64,000 bases of DNA from Streptomyces sp. M92 (lineage in GTDB: Bacteria > Actinomycetota > Actinomycetes > Streptomycetales > Streptomycetaceae), in assembly GCF_028473745.1 (NCBI RefSeq), contig NZ_CP101137.1, forward strand, positions 3,286,001-3,350,000, given 5' to 3'. The notes below the pieces were generated by a model. That model saw nothing but the letters and a program-made list of their open reading frames with translations. It did no database searches and was not told where the DNA came from. Positions 1 through 9,823 of this stretch are shown here, one piece after another. Every line of letters starts with the position of its first letter. Position 1 is the first letter of the stretch. The position numbers and the translations under genes were made by a program.

Positions 1-1
1 C

Positions 2-862
2 GCCGGGCAGCCGGTGCTGCGCGGCATCGAGCACATCCAGCGGCTGGTCTTCCGGGTCCTGGCGATGATCATGTGGGCGGCCCCGGTCGGCGCCTTCGGT
101 GCCATCGCCGCCGTCACCGGCTCGGCCGGCGTCGACGCCCTCAAGAGCCTGGCCGTCCTGATGCTCGGCTTCTACGTGACCTGCGTCCTCTTCCTCTTCC
201 TGGTACTGGGCACGCTGCTGCGCGTCATCGCCGGCGTCAACGTCTTCTCGCTCTTCAAGTACCTGGGCCGCGAGTTCCTGCTGATCCTGTCCACCTCCTC
301 CTCGGAGTCGGCGCTGCCGCGCCTCATCGCGAAGATGGAGCACCTGGGGATCAGCAAGCCGGTCGTCGGCATCACCGTCCCGACCGGCTACTCCTTCAAC
401 CTCGACGGCACCATGATCTACATGACCATGGCCTCGCTGTTCATCGCCGACGCCATGGGCACGCCGATGTCGATCGGCGAGCAGATCCCGCTGCTGCTCT
501 TCCTGCTGGTCGCCTCGAAGGGCGCGGCCGGTGTCTCCGGCGCCGGTCTGGCCACGCTGGCCGGTGGTCTGTCCTCGCACAAGCCCGCACTGGTGGACGG
601 CATCGGCCTGATCGTCGGCATCGACCGCTTCATGAGCGAGGCCCGCGCCCTGACCAACTTCGGCGGCAACGCCGTCGCCACCGTCCTGATCGGCACCTGG
701 ACCAAGGAGATCGACAAGGCCCGGGTGAACGAGGTGCTCGCCGGCCGGATCCCGTTCGACGAGAAGACCCTGCTGGACGACCACCACGACGCCGACGACG
801 ACGCCGGTGACGCGCCCGACCTGCCCGAGCAGGGCGGCGAGAAGGAGCTGGCGCGGGCCTGA
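2..862 (+). CDS. dctA: C-terminal part of a dicarboxylate/cation symporter (DctA-like, DAACS family)
   Basis: The gene enters from the left edge, so its N-terminus and start are outside the window; about 286 residues remain. The visible part has several hydrophobic membrane segments and three family hallmarks in order: the serine-rich hairpin motif STSSSESALPR, the PTGYSFNLDGTMIY segment (family form NxDGT, substrate and sodium binding) and DRFMSEARALTNFGGN near the end. The family imports C4-dicarboxylates (succinate, fumarate, malate) or acidic amino acids across the cytoplasmic membrane with sodium or protons. The Asp/Glu-rich tail (DDHHDADDDAGD) is outside the transporter fold. DctA is preferred over a glutamate transporter by general resemblance only; substrate is not proven. 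Confidence 0.88.
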   Translation, partial: AGQPVLRGIEHIQRLVFRVLAMIMWAAPVGAFGAIAAVTGSAGVDALKSLAVLMLGFYVTCVLFLFLVLGTLLRVIAGVNVFSLFKYLGREFLLILSTSSSESALPRLIAKMEHLGISKPVVGITVPTGYSFNLDGTMIYMTMASLFIADAMGTPMSIGEQIPLLLFLLVASKGAAGVSGAGLATLAGGLSSHKPALVDGIGLIVGIDRFMSEARALTNFGGNAVATVLIGTWTKEIDKARVNEVLAGRIPFDEKTLLDDHHDADDDAGDAPDLPEQGGEKELARA

Positions 863-876
863 CCGCACCCCACGCC

Positions 877-954
877 CCGGGCGGCTGAGGTGCTCCCCCC
901 GTTGCTCAGCCGCCCGGCCCCCCAGGAAGCCCCGCGCCCCCGGCGCGGGGCTTC
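877..954 (+). terminator. Tandem hairpin terminator after the symporter gene
   Basis: Two perfect inverted repeats follow the symporter stop. The first has 13-bp arms at 877-889 and 905-917; the second has 13-bp arms at 926-938 and 942-954, followed by a short T-containing run. They separate the symporter from the MerR gene. Confidence 0.75.
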
Positions 955-957
955 TTG

Positions 958-977
958 CCTTGACGTCCGCGTCAAGG
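958..977. promoter_or_regulatory. Perfect dyad upstream of the MerR gene, probable autoregulatory operator
   Basis: CCTTGACG and CGTCAAGG arms (958-965 and 970-977) flank a 4-bp centre, ending 15 bp before the MerR start. The left arm contains a TTGACG -35-like hexamer. MerR proteins bind dyads lying in the promoter spacer, so this is the natural operator for the regulator/thioredoxin pair. No convincing -10 at proper spacing was identified. Confidence 0.5.
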
Positions 978-992
978 CTTACGTTCGTCCGC

Positions 993-1391
993 ATGCGAAT
1001 CGGCGAGCTGGCCGCACGCGCCGGGACCACGACGCGGACGCTGCGGTACTACGAGTCGCGGGGCCTGCTGCCCGCGCGGCGGGGCGAGAACGGCTACCGG
1101 ACCTACGACGAGGACGACCTGAGGCTGCTGCGGCAGATCAGGACGCTCCAGGACTTCGGGTTCGACCTGGAGGAGACCCGCCCGTTCGTGGAGTGCCTGC
1201 GCGCCGGGCACCCCGAGGGCGACTCCTGCCCGGCGTCCCTCGTGGTCTACCGGCGCAAGCTGGCGGAGCTGGACACGCTGATCGAGCAGCTGACGTCGGT
1301 GCGGGCGCAGGTGGGTGCGCAGCTCGCGCGGGCCGAGGCGGCGGTTCCGGGGGGTCCGGAGCCCAAGTGCGAACTGGGAGGACACGCATGA
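993..1391 (+). CDS. MerR-family transcriptional regulator, cysteine-containing
   Basis: 132 residues. The N-terminus MRIGELAARAGTTTRTLRYYE is the standard MerR winged helix-turn-helix, followed by the second helix pair (NGYRTYDEDDLRLLRQIRTL) and a dimerising C-terminal helix around residues 85-115. Three cysteines lie after the DNA-binding domain: one in FVEC, one in GDSC and one in the tail KCELGG. This is compatible with thiol/redox or metal sensing. Its stop overlaps the start of the thioredoxin gene (ATGA), so the two are translationally coupled, which suggests control of the thioredoxin in response to oxidative stress. The start at 993 is chosen because translation from it gives the exact family N-terminus; there is no clear ribosome binding site. 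Confidence 0.9.
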   Translation: MRIGELAARAGTTTRTLRYYESRGLLPARRGENGYRTYDEDDLRLLRQIRTLQDFGFDLEETRPFVECLRAGHPEGDSCPASLVVYRRKLAELDTLIEQLTSVRAQVGAQLARAEAAVPGGPEPKCELGGHA

Positions 1392-1720
1392 CGACGGTCA
1401 CCGGGGTGCCGGAGGTGACGGACGCGGAGTTCGGCGAGGAGGTGCTGGCCGGCGAGCTGCCGGTGCTGGTGGAGTTCACGGCGGACTGGTGCCCGCCGTG
1501 CCGGCAGATGGCCCCGGTGCTCGCCGCCGTGGCCGCCGAGGAGGCCGGCCGGCTCAAGGTGGTGCAGCTGAACGTCGACCGCAACCCGGCGACCACCAAC
1601 GCGTACAAGGTGTTGTCGATGCCGACGTTCATGGTCTTCCGCGGGGGCGAACCGGTGAGGTCGATGGTGGGTGCGCGGCCCAAGCGGCGGCTGCTGGAGG
1701 AGCTGGCCGACGTGCTCTGA
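1388..1720 (+). CDS. trxA: Thioredoxin with WCPPC active site
   Basis: 110 residues, the usual length of a single-domain thioredoxin. The active site FTADWCPPCRQMAP (residues ~30-43) carries the two redox cysteines; the middle residues are PP instead of the usual GP, which in this fold changes redox potential. The cis-proline motif SMPTFMVF is present. It is a cytoplasmic disulfide reductase, no signal peptide. The ATGA overlap with the MerR gene and the hairpin directly downstream define a two-gene operon. Confidence 0.93.
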   Translation: MTTVTGVPEVTDAEFGEEVLAGELPVLVEFTADWCPPCRQMAPVLAAVAAEEAGRLKVVQLNVDRNPATTNAYKVLSMPTFMVFRGGEPVRSMVGARPKRRLLEELADVL

Positions 1721-1738
1721 CCGGACCGCCGCACAAAG

Positions 1739-1769
1739 AATCCCCCGGGGCAATTGCGCCCGGGGGATT
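1739..1769 (+). terminator. Rho-independent-type terminator after trxA
   Basis: Eleven-bp perfect arms at 1739-1749 and 1759-1769 around a 9-nt loop, followed by a T-rich stretch. It lies 18 bp past the thioredoxin stop. Confidence 0.8.
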
Positions 1770-1848
1770 TCTCTGCGTATATTCGTTGATTCGTGACTTC
1801 AGAAGCTTCGGAGAAAGAGGTCACGAAGAAGTTCAGTAGGCATAGTAT

Positions 1849-4113
1849 ATGCGGCCGGGAGTGGAATTGTCAAACACCGAATTTCCGGACGATGAATTGC
1901 GGCACGAGCAGGAATTCATCGACGGGCTGTACGCGCGTGTGGACGCGCTGCGCGGCGACGCCGAGGTGTCGGTCACCGAGGCGCTCGCGCAGGGCAACAC
2001 CCCCCAGCAGGCCAGGCTGGAGCGGGACATCCTGGTCGCCGAGCGCTCCGGGCTGCTCGCCGCGCTCAACGCGGTGGACGGCTCCCTCTGCTTCGGCCGG
2101 ATCGACCTCGCCTCCGGGGAGGGCCACCACATCGGCCGCATCGGCCTGCGCACCGACGACGCCGAACGCACCCCGGTGCTGATCGACTGGCGGGCCGACG
2201 TCGCCCGCCCCTTCTACCTGGCCACCGGCCACACCCCGATGGGCCTGCGCCGCCGCCGGCACATCGCCAGCGAGGGCCGCCGGGTCACCGCCCTGCACGA
2301 CGAGTTCCTCGACGTCGGCGACGAGACGCGCACCGGCCACGAGGACCCGTCCGGCGACGCCGTACTGCTGGCCGCGCTGAACTCGGCGCGCACCGGCCGC
2401 ATGGGCGACATCGTGCAGACCATCCAGGCCGACCAGGACCGCATCATCCGCGCCCCGCACCGCGGCGTCCTGGTCGTCGAGGGCGGTCCCGGCACCGGCA
2501 AGACCGCCGTCGCCCTGCACCGCGCCGCCTACCTCCTCTACGAGCACCGCGAGCTGCTCGCCAAGCGCGCCGTCCTCATCGTCGGCCCCAACCCCGCCTT
2601 CCTCGGCTACATCGGCGAGGTGCTGCCCTCCCTGGGCGAGACCGGCGTGCTCCTCGCCACCGTCGGCGAGCTGTTCCCCGGCGTGAAGGCCACCGCGACG
2701 GACACCCCCGAGGCGGCGGCGGTCAAGGGCCGCGCCGACATGGCCGACGTACTCGCCGAGGTGGTCCGCGACCGGCAGGCGCTGCCCGATCCGGTGATCG
2801 CGATCGAGCACGACCGCGAGATCCTGATGCTGGACGACGGCCTCGTCGGCGTCGCCCGCGAACGCACCCGCGCCGCGAAGCTGCCGCACAACGCCGCCCG
2901 CGAGCACTTCGAGGGGCACATCCTCAACACGCTGACCGAGCTGTACGCCGAGCGCATCGGCACCGACCCCTTCGACGGCTCCAGCCTGCTCGACGCGAGC
3001 GACGTCACCCAGATCCGCGACGAACTCGCCGAGAACCCCGAGGTCTGGTCGGCCGTCGACCAGCTGTGGCCCCGCCTCACCTCGCACCGCCTGGTCGCCG
3101 ACTTCCTCGCCGCCCCCGAGGACTTCCTGAGCCCCGAGGACGCCGCCGCCGTCCGCCGCCCGGTCACCCGGCACTGGACCGTCGCGGACGTGCCGCTGCT
3201 GGACGAGGCGGCCGAACTGCTCGGCGTGGACGACCGCATCGCCCGCACCCGCGCCGAACGCGAGCGGGCGGCGCAGATCGCCTATGCGCAGGGCGTGCTG
3301 GACGTGTCGTACGCGTCCCGGACCTACGAGTTCGAGGACAAGGACGAGGAGGACGCCGAGGTCCTGCTCGCCCACGACATCATCGACGCCGAACGCTTCG
3401 CCGAACGCCAGGAGGCGGAGGACCACCGCAGCGCCGCCGAGCGTGCCGCCGCCGACCGCACCTGGGCCTTCGGGCACATCATCGTGGACGAGGCGCAGGA
3501 GCTGTCCCCGATGGCCTGGCGGCTGCTGATGCGCCGCTGCCCGACCCGCTCGATGACCCTGGTCGGCGACCCGGCGCAGACCGCCGAGGCGGCCGGCGTC
3601 GGCTCCTGGTCGAAGATCCTCGCCCCCTACGTCGAGGACCGCTGGGAGCACACCCGTCTGGGCGTCAACTACCGCACCCCGGCCGAGATCATGGACGTGG
3701 CCGCGGCGGTGGTCCGGGCCGAGGACCCCTCCTTCGAACCGCCGAGTTCGGTGCGGTCCACGGGCGTGCGGCCGTTCGTCCGCGCCACGGACGACCTCCC
3801 GGCGGCGGTGGCCGAGGCGGTCGGCGAGCTGACCCCCGAGGAGGGCCGCCTCGCCGTCATCGCCCCGCGCGAGCTGCACGCCGCGCTCGCCGCCCGGCTG
3901 GACGGCGTCACGGCGGGCGGCGAACCCGACCTGACCCACACGGTCGTCCTGCTCGACCCCCGCCAGTCCAAGGGCCTGGAGTTCGACTCCGTCCTGGTCG
4001 TCGAGCCCGGCCGCTACGGCACCAGCGACCTGTACGTCGCCCTCACCCGCGCCACCCAGCGACTCGGCGTCCTGCACACCGAGCCGCTGCCGAAGGGACT
4101 GGTGGACGCGTAG
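1849..4113 (+). CDS. helD: HelD-like superfamily 1 ATPase/helicase (RNA polymerase-associated)
   Basis: 754 residues from the ATG at 1849, close to the length of actinobacterial HelD. A predicted coiled-coil opens the protein (ELRHEQEFIDGLYARVDALR), then Walker A GGPGTGKTA at ~212-220, Walker B/motif II IIVDEAQELSP at ~545, motif III/IV GDPAQT and GVNYRTPAEI, and a C-terminal SKGLEFDSVLVVEP...LYVALTRATQRL motif V/VI. This layout is that of HelD, which frees stalled RNA polymerase from DNA, rather than UvrD. An alternative TTG start at 1867 has a better-placed GGGAG (1857-1861). Transcribed alone and convergent with glgB, only 11 bp apart. No rifamycin-associated element was seen upstream. Confidence 0.85.
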   Translation: MRPGVELSNTEFPDDELRHEQEFIDGLYARVDALRGDAEVSVTEALAQGNTPQQARLERDILVAERSGLLAALNAVDGSLCFGRIDLASGEGHHIGRIGLRTDDAERTPVLIDWRADVARPFYLATGHTPMGLRRRRHIASEGRRVTALHDEFLDVGDETRTGHEDPSGDAVLLAALNSARTGRMGDIVQTIQADQDRIIRAPHRGVLVVEGGPGTGKTAVALHRAAYLLYEHRELLAKRAVLIVGPNPAFLGYIGEVLPSLGETGVLLATVGELFPGVKATATDTPEAAAVKGRADMADVLAEVVRDRQALPDPVIAIEHDREILMLDDGLVGVARERTRAAKLPHNAAREHFEGHILNTLTELYAERIGTDPFDGSSLLDASDVTQIRDELAENPEVWSAVDQLWPRLTSHRLVADFLAAPEDFLSPEDAAAVRRPVTRHWTVADVPLLDEAAELLGVDDRIARTRAERERAAQIAYAQGVLDVSYASRTYEFEDKDEEDAEVLLAHDIIDAERFAERQEAEDHRSAAERAAADRTWAFGHIIVDEAQELSPMAWRLLMRRCPTRSMTLVGDPAQTAEAAGVGSWSKILAPYVEDRWEHTRLGVNYRTPAEIMDVAAAVVRAEDPSFEPPSSVRSTGVRPFVRATDDLPAAVAEAVGELTPEEGRLAVIAPRELHAALAARLDGVTAGGEPDLTHTVVLLDPRQSKGLEFDSVLVVEPGRYGTSDLYVALTRATQRLGVLHTEPLPKGLVDA

Positions 4114-4124
4114 GCCACCGCTCC

Positions 4125-6545
4125 CTAGGCCGGACGCAGCCACACCGTCGCGAGGGGCGGCAGGGTCAGGCGGACGCTCGCCGCCCGGCCGTGCCACCCC
4201 CGCGCCTCCGGCTTGACCGGGTCGGGGCTGCCCACGCCACCGCCGCCGTACCGCACGGCGTCGGTGTTGAGCACCTCGTGCCAGGCGGGCACGTCGTCCG
4301 GGACGCCGAGGCGGTAGTCGTGCCGGACGACCGGGGCGAAGTTCGACACCGCGAGGAGCGGGGTGCCGTCGGCGTCCAGCCGCAGGAACGCGAGGACGTT
4401 GTCCTCGGCGGCGTCCCCGACGACCCACGCGAACCCGTCGGGGTGGGTGTCGAGCCGCCACAGGGCGGGTGTGGCCCGGTAGGCGGTGTTCAGGTCGCGG
4501 ACCAGGTCCCGTACGCCCCGGTGGTCCGCCGCCGCCCCGTACTCCGGGTCGAGCAGCCACCAGTCGGGCCCGTGCGCCTCGGACCACTCCGCGCCCTGCG
4601 CGAACTCCTGCCCCATGAAGAGCAGCTGCTTGCCCGGGTGCGCCCACATGAAGCCCAGGTACGCCCGCACACTGGCCCGCTGCTGCCACCAGTCGCCGGG
4701 CATCTTCGACACCAGCGACTTCTTCCCGTGCACCACCTCGTCGTGCGATATCGGCAGCACGTAGTTCTCGCTGTAGGCGTACACCATGGAGAAGGTCATC
4801 TCGCCGTGGTGGTACTTGCGGTGCACCGGCTCGTGGCTCATGTACTGGAGCGAGTCGTGCATCCAGCCCATGTTCCACTTCAGCCCGAACCCGAGCCCGC
4901 CGAAGCCGCTCGGCCCCTTGTGGTGGGTGGCCCGGGTGACCCCGTCCCAGGCCGTCGACTCCTCCGCGACCGTCACGACGCCCGGCACCCGCCGGTACAC
5001 CGTCGCGTTCATCTCCTGGAGGAACGCCACCGCGTCCAGGTTCTCCCGGCCGCCGTGCTCGTTCGGCGTCCACTGGCCCGGCTCGCGCGAGTAGTCCAGG
5101 TAGAGCATCGAGGCGACCGCGTCGACCCGCAGCCCGTCGATGTGGAACTCCTCGCACCAGTACACGGCGTTGGCGACCAGGAAGTTGCGCACCTCGCGCC
5201 GCCCGAAGTCGAACTCCAGCGTCCCCCAGTCCGGGTGCGCCGCCCGCAGCGGATCGGCGTGCTCGTACAGCGGGCGCCCGTCGAACTCGGCCAGCGCCCA
5301 GTCGTCGCGCGGGAAGTGCGCCGGCACCCAGTCCATCAGGACGCCGATACCGGCCTGGTGCAGCCGGTCGACCAGGTACCTGAAGTCGTCCGGGTCGCCG
5401 AGCCGCGCCGTGGGCGCGTAGAAGCCGGTGACCTGGTAGCCCCAGGAGCCGCCGAAGGGGTGCTCGGCGACGGGCATCAGCTCGACGTGCGTGAAGCCCA
5501 GGTCGCCGACGTACTCGGGGAGCTGTTCGGCCAGCTCGCGGTAGGTCAGCCCCGGTCGCCAGGACGGCAGGTGGACCTCGTACACCGACATCGGCGCCTC
5601 GTGCGCGGGCGCGTCCGCGCGGCGGGCCAGCCACTCCTCGTCGCCCCAGGTGTAGTCGGAGGCGTGGACGACCGAGGAGGTGGCCGGCGGCACCTCGGTG
5701 CGGCGGGCCAGCGGGTCGGCGCGGAAGGTGCGCGAACCGTCCGGCCGGGTGATCTCGAACTTGTACAGCTCGCCCGCGCCGATGCCGGGCAGGAACAGCT
5801 CCCACACCCCGGTGCCGCCCAGCGACCGCATCGGGTGACCGGTGCCGTCCCAGAAGTTGAAGCCGCCGGCCACCCGCACCCCGCGCGCGTTCGGCGCCCA
5901 CACCGTGAAGCGGGTGCCCGCCACGCCCTGGTGGACCGCCGGGTGCGCGCCGAGCGCCTGCCACAGCTGCTCGTGCCGGCCCTCACCGATCAGGTGCAGG
6001 TCCAGGTCGCCCAGCGTGGGCAGGAAGCGGTACGGGTCCTCCGCCTCCGCGGCCGTGCCCTCGTACGTCACCAGCAGCCGGTAGGCCGGGACGTCGCCCG
6101 GCGGCAGCAGGCCCGAGAAGAACCCGCCCCCGTCGTCGTGCAGTTCGGCCCGCAGTTCCCCGGACAGAACGCTCACCGCGAGGGCGTACGGCCGGAAGGC
6201 CCGCACGGCGATCCCGCCGGGCACCGGGTGGGCGCCCAGCACGGAGTGCGGGTCGTGGTGCGTGCCGGCGAGCAGCCGCTCCCGGTCGGCGGCGTCCAGG
6301 GCGGGGGAGACGGAGCCGGGGGGCTCGGCCCTCTTGCCGGATGCCCCGGTGCCGGTCGCCTTCTTGGCCGCGGTCTTCTTGGCCGCGGTCTTGACGGCGG
6401 CCTTCTTCGCCGCGGCCTTCTTCGGCATGGACTTGGCCGCGGCCTTCTTCGCTGTCGCTTTCTTGCCGGTCGTCTCCTTCGCGGCCGCCTTCTTGGCGGC
6501 CGTCTTCTCCGGGTCGGGACCGCTGGACGAGGGGCGGGGGGTCAC
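4125..6545 (-). CDS. glgB: 1,4-alpha-glucan branching enzyme with lysine/alanine-rich N-terminal tail
   Basis: 806 residues. After an unusual tail (next sentence) come a carbohydrate-binding/N1 domain, a second early-set domain ([21 protein letters not shown]), the GH13 barrel and a C-terminal all-beta domain. Catalytic residues are visible in [12 protein letters not shown] (Asp nucleophile), [10 protein letters not shown] (Glu acid/base) and [13 protein letters not shown] (Asp). Residues ~14-68 are a run of AAKK/KKAAAKK repeats resembling the tails of histone H1 or actinobacterial HU proteins, which ordinary GlgB lacks. It introduces alpha-1,6 branches into the maltosyl chains made by GlgE. 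It is last in the glgE-treS-mak-glgB operon, 69 bp after mak. Confidence 0.96.
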   Translation of the reverse strand: MTPRPSSSGPDPEKTAAKKAAAKETTGKKATAKKAAAKSMPKKAAAKKAAVKTAAKKTAAKKATGTGASGKRAEPPGSVSPALDAADRERLLAGTHHDPHSVLGAHPVPGGIAVRAFRPYALAVSVLSGELRAELHDDGGGFFSGLLPPGDVPAYRLLVTYEGTAAEAEDPYRFLPTLGDLDLHLIGEGRHEQLWQALGAHPAVHQGVAGTRFTVWAPNARGVRVAGGFNFWDGTGHPMRSLGGTGVWELFLPGIGAGELYKFEITRPDGSRTFRADPLARRTEVPPATSSVVHASDYTWGDEEWLARRADAPAHEAPMSVYEVHLPSWRPGLTYRELAEQLPEYVGDLGFTHVELMPVAEHPFGGSWGYQVTGFYAPTARLGDPDDFRYLVDRLHQAGIGVLMDWVPAHFPRDDWALAEFDGRPLYEHADPLRAAHPDWGTLEFDFGRREVRNFLVANAVYWCEEFHIDGLRVDAVASMLYLDYSREPGQWTPNEHGGRENLDAVAFLQEMNATVYRRVPGVVTVAEESTAWDGVTRATHHKGPSGFGGLGFGLKWNMGWMHDSLQYMSHEPVHRKYHHGEMTFSMVYAYSENYVLPISHDEVVHGKKSLVSKMPGDWWQQRASVRAYLGFMWAHPGKQLLFMGQEFAQGAEWSEAHGPDWWLLDPEYGAAADHRGVRDLVRDLNTAYRATPALWRLDTHPDGFAWVVGDAAEDNVLAFLRLDADGTPLLAVSNFAPVVRHDYRLGVPDDVPAWHEVLNTDAVRYGGGGVGSPDPVKPEARGWHGRAASVRLTLPPLATVWLRPA

Positions 6546-6614
6546 GGGCGGGGCCTCCTGGGCGCAGTCGCAGTGGGAGCAAGCGGGGATCAGGGGGAGA
6601 TCAAGAAGGGGCCG

Positions 6615-8015
6615 TCATGCCGGTTCGGGCGTGGACAGGCGGCGCACCGCGGACAGGGGCACCGTCAGCCAGTCGGGACGGTGCCGTGCCTCGTACAGGA
6701 CCTCGTAGACCGCCTTGTCCGTCTCGCAGGCACGCAGCATCACCGGGTCGGTGCGCGGATCGTGCCCGCCGGCCTCCGCGTACCCGGTGCAGTACGCGGC
6801 CCGGCAGGACTCGGCCCAGCCGGGCGCCGGGGCACCGGCCGAGTGCGCGGCGTAGTCGAAGGAGCGCAGCATCCCGGCGACGTCCCGCACCGGCGGCTGC
6901 GGCATCCGGCGCTCGGCCAGGGGCTTCGCCGGCTCCCCCTCGAAGTCGATCAGCGACCACTGCCCGGACGGTGAGCGCAGGCACTGGCCGAGGTGCAGGT
7001 CACCGTGGACCCGCTGGGCGGTCCAGGTACGACCCTCGGCGGCCAGGTCGCCCAGCGCGGTGAACGCCGTACGCAGCGCGGGCGCGTACGGCCGCAGCAG
7101 CGGCACCGCCCGCGCCGCCTCCTCCAGCCGGCCGGTCATGCCGTCGGCGAGCTGCCGGATCTGGCCGAGGCCGAGGGTGACGGTCGGCAGCGCGCGGGCC
7201 AGCGCGGTGTGCACCTCGGCGGTGGCCCGCCCCAGCGCTCGCGCCTCGGCGACGAAGTCCTCGCCCTTCGCCAGCTCCCGCAGGGCCAGCTCCCAGCCGT
7301 CCGTCGCGCCCTGCACGTACGGCTGGAGCACACCCAGCACCCAGGTACGGCCGGCCAGGTCGGCGACCATCCAGCCCGTCGGCGCGGGCACCCGGGGGCA
7401 GTCCGCGCGGGCCAGCGCCAGGGGCAGCTCCAGATCGGGGTTGACGCCCGGCACGATCCGGCGCAACAGCTTGAGAATGAACGTATCTCCGTACACGAGC
7501 GAGGAGTTCGACTGCTCGGCGGTCATCAGCCGGGGCACCAGCCCCGCGCGTATCTCTGCCTCCCCCTCCCGCTCGAAGCGGAGCCCGCCGATGCGGGCCC
7601 TGGTGCGCAGCGCCTCCAGGAGCACCTCGGCGGGCCGGGTGTCGTACAGGGCGTCGTAGGCGGTGCGGCCGGCCAGCGGGCCCTCGGTCGCGTGTCCGAT
7701 CAGCGCGGGCGCCAGCCGGGGCGGCAGCGCCTCGCGCGTGCCTATGAGGAGCTGGTAGCAGTCGCCGGGCTCCTCGGGCGCGCCCGGGTCGGCGACGGGC
7801 TGCTGACGGGCGCGGACCAGTACGTGGTGGAGGCCGAGGCGGGCCTCGGACGGGAGCAGGTCGGTGGCGGCGACCAGCGAGAACCCGGTGACCGGACGCC
7901 CCTTGCCGGCGAACCAGCGCTGCCGGGGCAGCCAGTCCCGCAGGAGTGGTTCGAGTGACGCAAGGAGGCCCGGTGGGCTCGTGCTCGTGACGGTGCTCGT
8001 GACGGCTTCCGACAT
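6615..8015 (-). CDS. mak: Maltokinase (maltose-1-phosphate forming)
   Basis: 466 residues. The fold is that of aminoglycoside-phosphotransferase-like kinases, with N-terminal cap residues LRDWLPRQRWFAGKG typical of maltokinases, the catalytic loop QRVHGDLHLGQCLR and the metal-binding LIDFEGEP motif. It phosphorylates maltose with ATP to alpha-maltose-1-phosphate, the donor used by GlgE. It sits between treS and glgB in the minus-strand operon, with a 107-bp gap from treS that carries a hairpin. Also called pep2 in some actinomycetes. Confidence 0.94.
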   Translation of the reverse strand: MSEAVTSTVTSTSPPGLLASLEPLLRDWLPRQRWFAGKGRPVTGFSLVAATDLLPSEARLGLHHVLVRARQQPVADPGAPEEPGDCYQLLIGTREALPPRLAPALIGHATEGPLAGRTAYDALYDTRPAEVLLEALRTRARIGGLRFEREGEAEIRAGLVPRLMTAEQSNSSLVYGDTFILKLLRRIVPGVNPDLELPLALARADCPRVPAPTGWMVADLAGRTWVLGVLQPYVQGATDGWELALRELAKGEDFVAEARALGRATAEVHTALARALPTVTLGLGQIRQLADGMTGRLEEAARAVPLLRPYAPALRTAFTALGDLAAEGRTWTAQRVHGDLHLGQCLRSPSGQWSLIDFEGEPAKPLAERRMPQPPVRDVAGMLRSFDYAAHSAGAPAPGWAESCRAAYCTGYAEAGGHDPRTDPVMLRACETDKAVYEVLYEARHRPDWLTVPLSAVRRLSTPEPA

Positions 8016-8067
8016 GGCGTCGCGTCCCTTCCCCGGGTCGTCGGGGTGTTACTGATGCGTGCCCCGG

Positions 8068-8091
8068 GCGGGGCGGCGGAAACCGCCCCGC
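8068..8091 (-). terminator. Hairpin between treS and mak, possible attenuator
   Basis: Perfect 9-bp GC-rich arms (8068-8076 and 8083-8091) around a 6-nt loop lie in the only sizeable gap of the glgE-treS-mak-glgB operon. There is no T-run. It could lower transcription into mak or protect the upstream message. Confidence 0.45.
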
Positions 8092-8122
8092 GCCGGGATC
8101 GGGCCCTGTGGCCTGGACGGCC

Positions 8123-9819
<1,697 letters not shown>

Positions 9820-9823
<4 letters not shown>

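Noticed and set aside
1770..1848. Rifamycin-associated element upstream of the HelD-like gene
   Set aside because: The known 19-bp inverted repeat is not present; only an unrelated 8-bp inverted repeat is seen.
1870..5964. 1,364-codon open frame on the minus strand opposite the helicase and glgB
   Set aside because: It is a GC-skew artefact: low-complexity Arg/Gly/Ala product overlapping two well-supported genes.
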